In this document: piece by piece, positions 41,316 through 50,135 of the stretch | Layout of the letters: each line of letters starts with the position of its first letter | Position numbering within the stretch: position 1 is the stretch's first letter | Assembly (NCBI RefSeq): GCF_014191055.1 | Contig: NZ_JACHWB010000001.1 | Location: forward strand, 337,781-401,780 | Origin: Microvirga lupini | Lineage (GTDB): Bacteria; Pseudomonadota; Alphaproteobacteria; Rhizobiales; Beijerinckiaceae | DNA: 64,000 nt | Reading direction: 5' to 3' | Made by a program: the position numbers and the translations under genes | The notes under the pieces: generated by a model | What the model saw: the letters and a program-made list of their open reading frames with translations, nothing else | Database searches by the model: none | What the model was told of the DNA's origin: nothing

Positions 41316-42344
41316 TTAGAAGTAGGCTTCATCCTCGGTCTCTGAATTGATGACGATCTCTCCGCGGCCTGCCATTTCGAGTGCGAGATCCGTAATGGTC
41401 CGGCGGGCTTCGGCGATATCGCGGTGCGACGACGGCTCCTTGCTGTTCAGCTCGTGCTCGATCATGCGGCGAACGCGAGACGAGAGAGCCGACAGCACAA
41501 CCTTGCGGAACTCGTCGTTTGTCCCTTTGAGCGCGAGAACGACCCGATCCGGCGGCACCTGGTCGAACAGCGTCGTGCGATCTTTGGGGGTGAGCTTCAC
41601 GATGTCGTCGAATGTGAAGAGCAGTCCTCTGAGGATCTCGGCCGATTTCGGGCGGACCGTCGAGAGGTTGGTCAGGACGTCTTCCATATGATCGCGTTCC
41701 ATCTTGTTGATGATATCGGCGATCTTCGCGTGGGTGTCTGCACCAGCGTTCTTCGAGAAGTTCGCCATGAAATCCTCATGGAGCGTCTTCTCGATATTCT
41801 TCATGGTCTCGTCCACGATCGGCTTCATGCTAAGCATACGGCGCATGAGGTTGTTCCGAAGCGGCTGGGGAAGCTGAGCCATGACCTTTGCGGCGCAGGA
41901 CGGTTTGACCTTAGAGAGAATCAGGGCGGCCGTCTGCGGGTGCTCTTTCATCAGGTAGGAGGCGATGGCGCTTTCCGATACCGTCGAGATCCGCTCCCAG
42001 ATGCTCCTGTTGGCGTTTCCGACCACCTCGCTCATGATGCTGGCGATCTGCTCCGGGCTCAGGATGCCGGTCAGAAGCTTCTCGATATGGGAGGCGCCTC
42101 CGATGAGATCCGCTCCATCTGTGAAGTTGGAGGCGAATTCCTCCACCAGTTGCTCGATCTGCGTAGGCGAGACAGGACCCAGCTGCGCTGCCGACTTGGT
42201 GACAAGGCGGATTTCCTCTTCGCTGAAATGCTTGAGGATCTTACCTGCGGCAGGCTTCCCCATTGCAAAAAGCAGAGTTGCGACACGCTCGGGGCCCTTC
42301 AAGACCTTGGAGCCATTCGCCTTCATGGGAACTGGTGCGACCAT
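41316..42344 (-). CDS. fliG: Flagellar motor switch protein FliG
   Basis: This 342-residue rotor protein has the N-terminal FliF-binding domain, a middle domain with the E-H-P-Q-T-A-A-L-I-L block near 135, and the C-terminal torque helix F-T-F-D-D-I near 240, with charged residues that interact with MotA. Length is normal. FliG, FliM and FliN form the C ring. The fliN gene lies 14 bp upstream. Confidence 0.97.
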   Translation of the reverse strand: MVAPVPMKANGSKVLKGPERVATLLFAMGKPAAGKILKHFSEEEIRLVTKSAAQLGPVSPTQIEQLVEEFASNFTDGADLIGGASHIEKLLTGILSPEQIASIMSEVVGNANRSIWERISTVSESAIASYLMKEHPQTAALILSKVKPSCAAKVMAQLPQPLRNNLMRRMLSMKPIVDETMKNIEKTLHEDFMANFSKNAGADTHAKIADIINKMERDHMEDVLTNLSTVRPKSAEILRGLLFTFDDIVKLTPKDRTTLFDQVPPDRVVLALKGTNDEFRKVVLSALSSRVRRMIEHELNSKEPSSHRDIAEARRTITDLALEMAGRGEIVINSETEDEAYF

Positions 42345-42358
42345 GCGGAAAAGCCACT

Positions 42359-42712
42359 TCAGCCGTTAAGATCGTTGCTCGGAGGGCCGACGATCTCTGT
42401 CAAAGAGATGCCGAATCGCGAATTGTCGTCTTCGACAACCACCACCTCACCGCGGGCGATGATCCTGCCGTTGACGACAACATCGACAGGTTCGCCTACG
42501 CGATGATCGAGCGGAACGATGGCGCCTCTGCCGAGCTTCATCAGGTTGGCGACGGGCATGGTGGCAGACCCGAGAACTACCTGGATCGTGACCGGGATCC
42601 TCAGGATCGAATCCAGATTCCGGCCGCCGAGCTTGTCATCCTGTGCAGAAATGGCGCTTTCCTGCTGCCAGATAGCTTTGTCTTGCGACTTGCTTTCGAA
42701 GGGATTTGTCAT
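42359..42712 (-). CDS. fliN: Flagellar motor switch protein FliN
   Basis: This 117-residue protein ends in a SpoA-like domain with I-P-V-T-I-Q-V-V-L-G, L-M-K-L-G-R-G-A-I-V-P-L, and D-V-V-V-N-G-R-I-I-A-R-G-E-V. It is the small C-ring subunit and can bind CheY-P or FliH. The first 35 residues are variable. It follows the DUF6468-type gene by 12 bp. Confidence 0.97.
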   Translation of the reverse strand: MTNPFESKSQDKAIWQQESAISAQDDKLGGRNLDSILRIPVTIQVVLGSATMPVANLMKLGRGAIVPLDHRVGEPVDVVVNGRIIARGEVVVVEDDNSRFGISLTEIVGPPSNDLNG

Positions 42713-42724
42713 GGGAGTCCGACC

Positions 42725-43036
42725 TTAAGAATTTAGAGAATTGGAATGTGACTGTGTCTGCCGACCTGCCTCTCGCGTGAGGACCTCCAGCCGGGCGGCG
42801 ACCGCCTTGGCCTCCTCAATGCGCGCCGCGAGCATGGCGAGCGTCTCCTTGCCCTCAGTTCCGAAGCTCACGACAGCCGTCTGAGCGCCCTTGAGGGCTT
42901 CTCCGGTTCGGTCGAAGATCTGCTGATACTCGGCATGATATCGGTCGAGCCTTTTGAGTTTCACGTACATGACCGCGACCATGATGCTGGTCGTCACGAG
43001 GGCGAGAAAAAGGATGATGTTAGCGAGGGAGGACAT
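42725..43036 (-). CDS. DUF6468-type membrane protein between fliM and fliN
   Basis: The frame is open further upstream, but that part lies antiphase within fliM and is low-complexity. The real start is ATG 43036, which begins S-S-L-A-N-I-I-L and gives 103 residues: one membrane helix (about 5-25) and a coiled-coil cytoplasmic or periplasmic tail. Such proteins are encoded next to fliM in many alphaproteobacteria and carry the DUF6468 label; their function is unknown. The 17-bp overlap with fliM suggests coupling. Confidence 0.75.
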   Translation of the reverse strand: MSSLANIILFLALVTTSIMVAVMYVKLKRLDRYHAEYQQIFDRTGEALKGAQTAVVSFGTEGKETLAMLAARIEEAKAVAARLEVLTREAGRQTQSHSNSLNS

Positions 43037-43949
43037 CGTCGAGGAATTCCTTCTCTTGGTCGATGAGTTCGTCGACCTTAAGGACATAGGTGCCTTCAGA
43101 CTGACCAATGTTGCACCAGAACAGGCCTTGCTGGTTGCCTTCGAGCTTGACCCGGCTGCGCGGTGTCGCCTGCAGCTCGATGACATCGCCAACCTTCAGA
43201 TCAGCGATCTCACCCAATGATAGGAAGCGTTCCTCAAGAACGGCCTTGAGCGTCACCTCGGTCTTCTTCACCTCGGTGGCGATCTGCTTCATCCAGCGCG
43301 GATCCCGACCGGAGGATTCGCCGGAGACGACGCGGGAGAGCACCTTACGCATCGGGTTCAGAACCGATTGCGGAATGACGACGAACATCTCGCCGCCGCG
43401 GTTAAGCGCCTGGAGCAGGAACTTGGCGGCGACCGCTTGGTTGTTCCGGCGGCCGATGACCGCGAAGTCCATACGGGTTTCGATGCGCTCGAGCTTGAAC
43501 TTGGTGTCGGCGACGAGGGCAAAAGAGGCCTGCAGGGCCTTGGCGACCTGCTCGAACAGAGTCTGCGCCATCCGCAGCTCGATGGTGGAGAAGCCGCGGG
43601 CTTCCTCGACGGGCGGCTCGGATCCATCGGAGCCGAAGAGAACCTCCACCATCGTGTAGATGAAATCGCGATCGAAGCCGATCAGAATATGGCTGTCCCA
43701 TTCGGGGGCATGAAAGATGCCGGCAACCGCATTCGCTTCGTACATCTCGAGAATTTCGGTGATTCGCCCGCTCTCAAGTCCGCTGAGCGAATAGTACATG
43801 GGCGAGGCTGCCATGTGACGCAGATGCTCTGCGCAGCTCGTGGTCATGCGGTCGAAGATGACATGCAGCATGGGAAGGCGGTCGAGAGAGAGGCCCGCCG
43901 AGTCCAGCAGCATGTCACGGATGTCGTTGGCGTTCTGTGTCCCGCTCAT
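43020..43949 (-). CDS. fliM: Flagellar motor switch protein FliM
   Basis: This 309-residue protein has a middle CheC/X-like domain and a C-terminal SpoA domain (L-G-E-I-A-D-L-K-V-G-D-V-I-E-L near 240). The L-S-G-L-E-S-G-R-I block near 54 fits rhizobial FliM. It forms the C ring and carries the CheY-P response. The N-terminus lacks the enteric L-S-Q-x-E-I-D-A-L peptide, as in other rhizobia. It begins three bases after motA. Confidence 0.93.
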   Translation of the reverse strand: MSGTQNANDIRDMLLDSAGLSLDRLPMLHVIFDRMTTSCAEHLRHMAASPMYYSLSGLESGRITEILEMYEANAVAGIFHAPEWDSHILIGFDRDFIYTMVEVLFGSDGSEPPVEEARGFSTIELRMAQTLFEQVAKALQASFALVADTKFKLERIETRMDFAVIGRRNNQAVAAKFLLQALNRGGEMFVVIPQSVLNPMRKVLSRVVSGESSGRDPRWMKQIATEVKKTEVTLKAVLEERFLSLGEIADLKVGDVIELQATPRSRVKLEGNQQGLFWCNIGQSEGTYVLKVDELIDQEKEFLDDVLPR

Positions 43950-43952
43950 CGG

Positions 43953-44834
43953 TTAGGCCGCCTCTTTCAGCTCTTCGGACCGGCCGCCCGTCGTGGTGGC
44001 GGCTTCGACCTCGTCGATGGTCGGGCGGTATTCCACCGAGATGCCCTTGCGGCCATGCTCGACGGCGATCTGCGGCAGCGCCCCGTTCATGTAGGCGATA
44101 AGCGCCTGCTTCACGATGACGTAGACACGGGTCTGCTTTTCCCGGGTCGCCTTGACCTTGTTGGCCAGTGGCGACAGGAACGCATAGGAGATGAAGATGC
44201 CGCCGAAGGTTCCCACGAGGGCCGAGGCAATCAGGCCTCCCAGGATGGTGGGAGACTGGTCAATGGCGCCAAGGGCCTTCACGATTCCGAGCACGGCAGC
44301 CACGATGCCGAGAGCGGGGAGGGCTTCCGAGACCGTGTTGATGGAATAATATGGCTTGGTGCGGTCACGTTTGAGGGTCGAGATCTCCTCCTCCATAAGC
44401 GCTTCGATCTCGTGAGGGCGCGCATTGCCGATAATGATCAGACGGGCATAGTCGCAGATGAAGAGCGTCAGGTCCTTATCCTTGAGCACACTCGGGAAAG
44501 ACTTGAAGATTTCTGATTCCTCGGGCTGATCGATATGGCCCTCAACCTCGTTGCGCGGCCTGTTCTTCAGCTCTCGCATCAGGGCGTAGAGGAGACCGAG
44601 GATCGCCAGGTAGTGCTCCCGCTTGGGAACGGTGCCGGAGATCGCCTCACGGGCTGCACGCCCGGTATCCTTCACCAGCGCCATGGGATTGGCGATGATG
44701 AAGGTGCCGATCGCGATGCCGCAGATGATCACATACTCCCAAGGCTGCCAGATGACAGCCAGATGCCCACCCATGGCGACATAGCCGCTGACGAGCGAGC
44801 CGATGGCAACTGCCAGTCCGATCAAGACGCCCAA
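43953..44834 (-). CDS. motA: Flagellar stator protein MotA
   Basis: This 293-residue protein has four membrane helices (pairs near 1-55 and 170-225). Its family start, I-G-L-A-V-A-I-G-S-L-V-S-G-Y-V-A-M-G-G-H-L, can be traced, and P-A-L-G-I-V-A-A-V-L-G-I-V marks the third helix. It makes the proton channel with MotB. The start is TTG 44834 behind a GAGGA site. It is the first gene of the minus-strand C-ring operon. Confidence 0.96.
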   Translation of the reverse strand: MGVLIGLAVAIGSLVSGYVAMGGHLAVIWQPWEYVIICGIAIGTFIIANPMALVKDTGRAAREAISGTVPKREHYLAILGLLYALMRELKNRPRNEVEGHIDQPEESEIFKSFPSVLKDKDLTLFICDYARLIIIGNARPHEIEALMEEEISTLKRDRTKPYYSINTVSEALPALGIVAAVLGIVKALGAIDQSPTILGGLIASALVGTFGGIFISYAFLSPLANKVKATREKQTRVYVIVKQALIAYMNGALPQIAVEHGRKGISVEYRPTIDEVEAATTTGGRSEELKEAA

Positions 44835-44887
44835 TGCCGTAGTCCTCTATCGAAGTTCAACCTGTTGACGATGTTCTAATCGCGGAG

Positions 44888-44900
44888 GCTTGCGCGAAGC
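44888..44900 (-). promoter_or_regulatory. 13-bp flagellar promoter motif before motA
   Basis: On the minus strand this reads GCTTCGCGCAAGC, matching the shared motif and forming GCTT-N5-AAGC. It ends 53 bp before the motA TTG. The divergent copy for flgF lies 17 bp away on the other strand (44918-44930), so one spacer serves two operons. Confidence 0.6.
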
Positions 44901-44917
44901 TGGAAACGTGGGAGCAA

Positions 44918-44930
44918 GCCTCATGCAAGG
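44918..44930 (+). promoter_or_regulatory. 13-bp flagellar promoter motif before flgF
   Basis: GCCTCATGCAAGG fits the shared motif, and an additional CAAG lies 11 bp upstream. It ends 114 bp before the flgF ATG, farther than in the other operons (40-53 bp), so its leader is longer or a second element is involved. Confidence 0.5.
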
Positions 44931-45044
44931 CTGCTCGGCTAGGGATCCTGCATTGATCAACGGGTTTGCCGCTGCCGCACATGGAAGCAGGCGCGCCACC
45001 CCGTGGCATCGGTGTCCCATGGGACGCAGGCTGGAGGAGTTCAG

Positions 45045-45770
45045 ATGCAATCTTCGCTCTATGTGTCGCTGTCCGCCCAGGTGGCCATGGAAAAGCGCCT
45101 CAGCACGATCGCGAACAATGTTGCGAACATCAATACCGGCGGCTTTCGCGCGGATGAGGTGAAATTCGAGGAAATCCTGTCCATGGCCGCGAAGGAGAAT
45201 GTCTCCTTCGCATCGTCTGGTCAGAACTTTGTTTCGCGGCGCACAGGACCGGTCATCAAGACCGACAATCCACTCGATGTGGCGATCCAAGGAGAGGCCT
45301 GGTTCGCCTTCAACGGCCCCAACGGCGCTGTTTACACGCGTGATGGCCGGTTCAAGATGAATGAAAACGGCGATCTGCTGACGGTCGAAGGATTTCAGGT
45401 TCTCGATGCAGGCGGAGCCCCCATTGCCCTCGACCCGATGGCAGGAACTCCCACCATCGGCCGAGACGGTACGATCAACCAAGGTGACAACCAGGTTGGA
45501 GCCATCGGACTCTTCAACCTGAGCTCCAACGCCAAGCTCACCCGCTATGGAAACTCGGGAGTGATCTCGAACATCCCTGGCGATGTCGTTCAGGACTTCA
45601 ACACGAATGGCATCCAGCAGGGCTACAGTGAGGGTTCGAACGTCAATCCGATCCTTGAAATGACCAAGATGATTGCCGTTCAGAGAAGCTTCGAGAGCGC
45701 GGCGACAACGACTCAGGAGAGCGAGTCGACGCTGATGGATGCGATCAAGACCCTAGGCCCTAGCTCCTGA
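45045..45770 (+). CDS. flgF: Flagellar proximal rod protein FlgF
   Basis: The frame opens earlier, but the ATG at 45045 follows a GGAGGAG site and starts M-Q-S-S-L-Y-V-S-L-S-A-Q, giving 241 residues. N-N-V-A-N-I-N-T-G-G-F near 22 and the C-terminal M-I-A-V-Q-R-S-F-E are axial-protein helices. FlgF is a rod component; length is as expected. The TGA overlaps the fliI ATG. Confidence 0.95.
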   Translation: MQSSLYVSLSAQVAMEKRLSTIANNVANINTGGFRADEVKFEEILSMAAKENVSFASSGQNFVSRRTGPVIKTDNPLDVAIQGEAWFAFNGPNGAVYTRDGRFKMNENGDLLTVEGFQVLDAGGAPIALDPMAGTPTIGRDGTINQGDNQVGAIGLFNLSSNAKLTRYGNSGVISNIPGDVVQDFNTNGIQQGYSEGSNVNPILEMTKMIAVQRSFESAATTTQESESTLMDAIKTLGPSS

Positions 45771-47101
45771 TGGCTGCCATGAATGCGCTGCAGTCGCTTG
45801 AAGAGCTTGTTCTCACCGAAGGTGGGGTGCGACGGAAGGTCAGGATCAGCGGCGTCATCAACGAGGTCACGCCCAGCTATTATCGAGTCGCCGGCCTGTC
45901 TCAGTTCGTCAAGCTCGGGGACCGGGTCGGGTTCTCGGCTCAGGGCAGAACCGAGATCGGAGAGGTCGTCCGCATCGATGGCGGCGGCGTTACGGTCAAA
46001 CCTTTCAATGGAAGAATCGAGGCCGGTCTCGGCATGCCGGCGTTCCTCGCAGGGAATATCGGACTAAGCCCTGATCACAGCTGGCGTGGAAGGGTGATCA
46101 ACGCCCTCGGAGAGCCACTGGACGGATTGGGGGGCCTCATCCCAGGTACTACGACGGTCCAGAACGATGCCGAGCCCCCATCGGCCATGTTGCGCTCCAG
46201 GGTCAAGGAGCCGCTCAGGACCGGCGTGAAGGCCATCGATCTGTTCACGCCGATCTGCAAGGGGCAGCGCATCGGCATCTTCGCCGGCTCGGGCGTCGGC
46301 AAGTCCACACTTCTGACCATGCTGGCGAAGTGCGACGGCTTCGATACGATCGTTGTTGCTCTGGTCGGAGAGCGCGGTCGCGAGGTCAGAGAATTTCTGG
46401 AGGGGCCGATCCAGGCCAATCTCCACAAGTCGATCATGGTCGTCTCCACCGGCGACGAGAGCCCGATGATGCGCCGTCAGGCGCCGAGAACGGCGGTGGC
46501 GCTGGCGGAGTATTTTCGCGATTGCGGTGAATCGGTGCTGCTCATTGTCGATTCCGTGACCCGTTACGCCCATGCGGCCCGTGACGTGGCGCTCGCTGCG
46601 GGGGAGCCCGCCGTTGCACGCGGGTATACACCCAGCGTGTTCAGCGATCTCCCGCGCCTTCTCGAGCGCGCCGGCCCGGGAGAGGAGGGCAAAGGGGCGA
46701 TCACAGGAATCTTCTCGGTGCTCATCGACGGCGATGATCACAACGACCCGGTGGCCGACAACATCCGCGGAACTCTCGACGGGCATATCGTTCTCGATCG
46801 CGCCATCGCCGATCAGGGACGTTATCCGGCCATCAACGTTCTCGGCTCCATCTCACGTCTGGCCGATCACGTCTGGTCTCCCGACCAGAAGGAGCTTGTC
46901 CGTCGCCTGCGCAGCCTCATCGCTCGATTCGAGGACACGCGCGATCTCAGGTTGATGGGAGGATATCACCCCGGGAACGATCAGGAGCTCGATCAGGCCG
47001 TCGTGCTCGTTCCAAAGATCTACGAGGCTCTGCGGCAGGATCCCTCCATGCCGGCGAGCCGCGACGCCTTCATGGATCTCGCCCAGATCCTGAGACAATA
47101 G
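45770..47101 (+). CDS. fliI: Flagellar export ATPase FliI
   Basis: This 443-residue F1-like ATPase has Walker A G-S-G-V-G-K-S near 170, Walker B V-L-L-I-V-D-S near 255, and the E-R-G-R-E-V-R-E-F block near 200. It drives protein export with FliH and FliJ. The ATG shares one base with the flgF stop (TGATG). Its C-terminal E-L-D-Q-A-V-V-L-V-P-K-I-Y block is normal. Confidence 0.97.
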   Translation: MAAMNALQSLEELVLTEGGVRRKVRISGVINEVTPSYYRVAGLSQFVKLGDRVGFSAQGRTEIGEVVRIDGGGVTVKPFNGRIEAGLGMPAFLAGNIGLSPDHSWRGRVINALGEPLDGLGGLIPGTTTVQNDAEPPSAMLRSRVKEPLRTGVKAIDLFTPICKGQRIGIFAGSGVGKSTLLTMLAKCDGFDTIVVALVGERGREVREFLEGPIQANLHKSIMVVSTGDESPMMRRQAPRTAVALAEYFRDCGESVLLIVDSVTRYAHAARDVALAAGEPAVARGYTPSVFSDLPRLLERAGPGEEGKGAITGIFSVLIDGDDHNDPVADNIRGTLDGHIVLDRAIADQGRYPAINVLGSISRLADHVWSPDQKELVRRLRSLIARFEDTRDLRLMGGYHPGNDQELDQAVVLVPKIYEALRQDPSMPASRDAFMDLAQILRQ

Positions 47102-47141
47102 CATGTTCCCTTCAACCCTATCAAAAGCATGGCCCAACACA

Positions 47142-47154
47142 GCCTCGCACAAGC
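47142..47154 (+). promoter_or_regulatory. 13-bp flagellar promoter motif before flgE
   Basis: GCCTCGCACAAGC lies 40 bp before the flgE ATG, and the downstream TCGTGGTG is shared with the flhA copy at 53004-53016. No gene is in the 47102-47194 spacer. This longer match between two operons supports a true promoter element. Confidence 0.65.
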
Positions 47155-47194
47155 GTCGTGGTGTTTAGTTCAAGCTGAAACCTAGGAGCTATCC

Positions 47195-48637
47195 ATGAGT
47201 CTTTATGGCGTTCTTCGTAGCGGCGTCTCTGGCATGAACGCCCAGTCCAACAAGCTGGGGACTGTCGCCGAAAACATCCAGAATTCGAGCACGACCGGAT
47301 ACAAGCGCGCCTCGACTGAGTTCTCATCGCTCATCCTGCCTTCGAGTGAAGGAAACTACAATTCCGGCTCCGTCACGAGCCGCGTCCGCTATACCATCGC
47401 CGACCAGGGTCCCATTGCCTATACGACGTCCGGTTCGGATCTGGCGATCTCGGGTAATGGCTTCTTCGTGGTGGCTGATCCGAGCGGCTCTCCTTATCTC
47501 ACCCGCGCCGGCAATTTCGTCAAAGACGGGCGGACCGGCAACCTGATCAATGCGGCCGGCTTCACCCTGATGGGCTACAAGCTGGGAGCGGGGGCTGTCG
47601 ATCCGTCCCTGAACAGCCTCGATGGTGTCGAGCCGGTCAACATGGCTTCCTTCGGCATGCAGGCGACGGGCTCGACGGCCGGCACCTTCAAGGGCAATCT
47701 TCCTTTCGGCCAGGCTGTTGCAGTCGCGCCCGGCGTGCCGACCCCGCCTGATAGTGTTCTCCTTGAGGCACCTGCGATCAGCACCGGTGCACAGATCGAA
47801 TTCACTGTTGGCGGTGTAACCGAGCGCTTCACCGTCACAACACAGAAGAATCTTACTGAAGTCGTTGCAGCAATTAATACAACATATGGTGCGGACATCA
47901 CCGCGACGGATGTCTCTGGTGATCTTGTCCTGACTTCAACCGCTGGAACCGCGGTGGCCGGCTCTTTCACCTCGGTCAGCAAGGCGTCGTCGTTGCAGGT
48001 CTACGACAAGGTCGGCAATCCGATAAAAATCGACATTGCTCTTTCTAAGATCGACGCTGATACATGGTCTATCAGCGTCTTCAATGGCAGCGATCCCACC
48101 AAGCCTCTGACGGGTTCGACGACAATGAACCTGAACTTCGATGCTAATGGCAAGCTGGATGGATCGGGCGTGCTGAGCTTCAACATCCCGGGCGGCGAGG
48201 CGTTCAACCTCGATATGTCTGGCATGACGCAGCTTGCGGGCGAGTACAACGTCACCGGCAGCTCCAACGGCAATGCGCCATCGGCCGTTAAGGATGTTGA
48301 GTTCGCCGCTGATGGCACCGTCTACGCAGTTTATGAGGACGGCACTCGCGTCGGTGCCTATCGGATCCCTCTCGCGACGGTCCCGAGCCCCGACAACCTC
48401 AGCCCCCGAGCCGGCAACGTCTATGAGACGACGGCGGCCTCTGGTGGATATCAGGTCGGCTTCCCGGAGATGTCCGGATTCGGCTCGATCGCTTCGGGAG
48501 CCCTGGAAGGATCGAATGTCGATATCGGCACCGAGCTCACGGCAATGATCGAAGCCCAGACCAGCTACACGGCGAACTCGAAGGTCTTCCAGACCGGGTC
48601 GGAACTGCTCGACGTCCTGATGAACCTGAAGCGGTAA
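47195..48637 (+). CDS. flgE: Flagellar hook protein FlgE
   Basis: This 480-residue hook subunit starts L-Y-G-V-L-R-S-G-V-S-G-M-N-A-Q with E-N-I-Q-N-S-S-T-T-G-Y-K-R near 28, has a variable middle part and ends with N-V-D-I-G-T-E-L-T-A-M-I-E-A-Q. It forms the universal joint. It is the first gene of flgE-K-L-flaF-flbT-flgD-fliQ and has its own promoter motif. Length is somewhat above the enteric form (402), as in rhizobia. Confidence 0.96.
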   Translation: MSLYGVLRSGVSGMNAQSNKLGTVAENIQNSSTTGYKRASTEFSSLILPSSEGNYNSGSVTSRVRYTIADQGPIAYTTSGSDLAISGNGFFVVADPSGSPYLTRAGNFVKDGRTGNLINAAGFTLMGYKLGAGAVDPSLNSLDGVEPVNMASFGMQATGSTAGTFKGNLPFGQAVAVAPGVPTPPDSVLLEAPAISTGAQIEFTVGGVTERFTVTTQKNLTEVVAAINTTYGADITATDVSGDLVLTSTAGTAVAGSFTSVSKASSLQVYDKVGNPIKIDIALSKIDADTWSISVFNGSDPTKPLTGSTTMNLNFDANGKLDGSGVLSFNIPGGEAFNLDMSGMTQLAGEYNVTGSSNGNAPSAVKDVEFAADGTVYAVYEDGTRVGAYRIPLATVPSPDNLSPRAGNVYETTAASGGYQVGFPEMSGFGSIASGALEGSNVDIGTELTAMIEAQTSYTANSKVFQTGSELLDVLMNLKR

Positions 48638-48669
48638 TCTGCACTCTCTTGCCCCAGGGCTATTGATCC

Positions 48670-50133
48670 ATGTCTCTGTCTGTCGCCTACAACACGGCAC
48701 GTTCATCGCTTCAGGCTTCGCAATCGCAGATGGCGCTTGTCTCGCGCAATACGGCTGGCGCCACTGACCCAAGCTACTCCCGCAAGATCGGAGCGCTCAC
48801 CACGACGGGCGGGTTCGCCCGAATCACGGTGCTCCGGGCGAGCGACAGCGCCCTCTTGTCGAAGATGCTGGAGACCACCTCCAGCGCTGCGACCCAGAAG
48901 GCCCTCCTCGAAGGGCTGCAGAAGCTCAGCGCGACCATTGGCGATACGGAGCTCGATCAATCGCCTGCAGCCCGCATGGGTGCTCTGAACAGCGCCCTCC
49001 AGCTCTATTCAAATGCACCGGATAATCCGGACCTCGCTCAGGCTTTCGTCAAGGCCGCCACGGAGATGGCGACGAGCCTGAACGACGCGACGTCCACGGT
49101 TCAGGCCGTCCGTCTGGAAGCCGATGGTCAAATCGCGGACTCGGTTGCGCGCATCAACGATCTCCTTCTCAAATATGAGAAGGCGAACAACCAGGTGATG
49201 AGCGGATCGGCTCTTGGGGCCGACGTGAGCGATGCGATGGACCAGCGCGACAGCCTGATCGCACAGCTATCCGAGGAGATCGGCATCACGGTCGTTCCCC
49301 GGACCGGCAATGATGTTGCTCTCTACACGGATAGCGGTGTCCCGCTCTTCGACCGGGTGCCACGGACCGTGACCTTCTCGCGGACGACCGTATTCGGGCC
49401 TGCGATAACCGGAGCGGATGTCCTGATCGACGGGATTCGCGTCACGGGACCAGGTGCGCCGATGCCGCTGAATTCCGGCAACATCGCAGGTCTGACCCAG
49501 CTGCGCGACGATGCCACGGTAACGTACCAGAAGCAGCTTGACGAGATCGCCCGCACCCTCGTTGAGGCCTTTGCAGAGAAGGATCAGACGATCCCTGCGA
49601 AGGCGGACAGGCCCGGCGTCTTCACATATCCTGCTGCCGCAGATGTGCCCGGAACGCCGGCTCCCATCGGTCTCGCCGGAGTGCTCCGGGTGAATGCTGC
49701 GGTCAATCCGGCTGAGGGCGGCAGGTTCGAGCTGATCCGCGACGGCGGCATCAATGGCGAGGACTACGTCTACAACCGGGCCACCAGCCCGAATGCTGCA
49801 TTCTCTGGGCGCCTTTCTGGGCTTGTGGATGCCATGTCGGTGCAGCGTTCGATCGACCCTGGCCTGGGATTTGGTCCTCAGGCGTCGCTTCTGAGCCTTG
49901 CCTCATCCTCAGGCAGTTGGCTTGAGGCGACGCGCCAGAGCGCCCACCAGCGGGTTGAGTACCAGACGACCCTTCTCGGACATGCATCCGAGGCGCTATC
50001 CAACGCAACGGACGTGAACATGGATGACGAGACCGCGCTCATGCTGCAGCTGGAGAAATCCTATTCCGCTTCGGCCAAACTGCTCTCCATCATCGATCAG
50101 ATGCTCAAGACACTCCTCAGCGTGGTGGGCTAA
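48670..50133 (+). CDS. flgK: Hook-filament junction protein FlgK
   Basis: This 487-residue junction protein starts L-S-V-A-Y-N-T-A-R-S-S-L-Q-A-S and has helical ends for assembly (S-Y-S-A-S-A-K-L-L-S-I-I-D-Q-M-L near the C-terminus). FlgK and FlgL join hook and filament. It is placed 32 bp after flgE and before flgL. The central part is poorly conserved, as usual. Confidence 0.94.
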   Translation: MSLSVAYNTARSSLQASQSQMALVSRNTAGATDPSYSRKIGALTTTGGFARITVLRASDSALLSKMLETTSSAATQKALLEGLQKLSATIGDTELDQSPAARMGALNSALQLYSNAPDNPDLAQAFVKAATEMATSLNDATSTVQAVRLEADGQIADSVARINDLLLKYEKANNQVMSGSALGADVSDAMDQRDSLIAQLSEEIGITVVPRTGNDVALYTDSGVPLFDRVPRTVTFSRTTVFGPAITGADVLIDGIRVTGPGAPMPLNSGNIAGLTQLRDDATVTYQKQLDEIARTLVEAFAEKDQTIPAKADRPGVFTYPAAADVPGTPAPIGLAGVLRVNAAVNPAEGGRFELIRDGGINGEDYVYNRATSPNAAFSGRLSGLVDAMSVQRSIDPGLGFGPQASLLSLASSSGSWLEATRQSAHQRVEYQTTLLGHASEALSNATDVNMDDETALMLQLEKSYSASAKLLSIIDQMLKTLLSVVG

Positions 50134-50135
50134 AC

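Noticed and set aside
41424..42506. 360-codon plus-strand frame over fliG and fliN
   Set aside because: Antisense shadow of two certain motor genes; composition rich in Arg/His as expected for a reverse frame.
43368..44516. 382-codon plus-strand frame over fliM and motA
   Set aside because: Antisense shadow of fliM/motA; no start signal.
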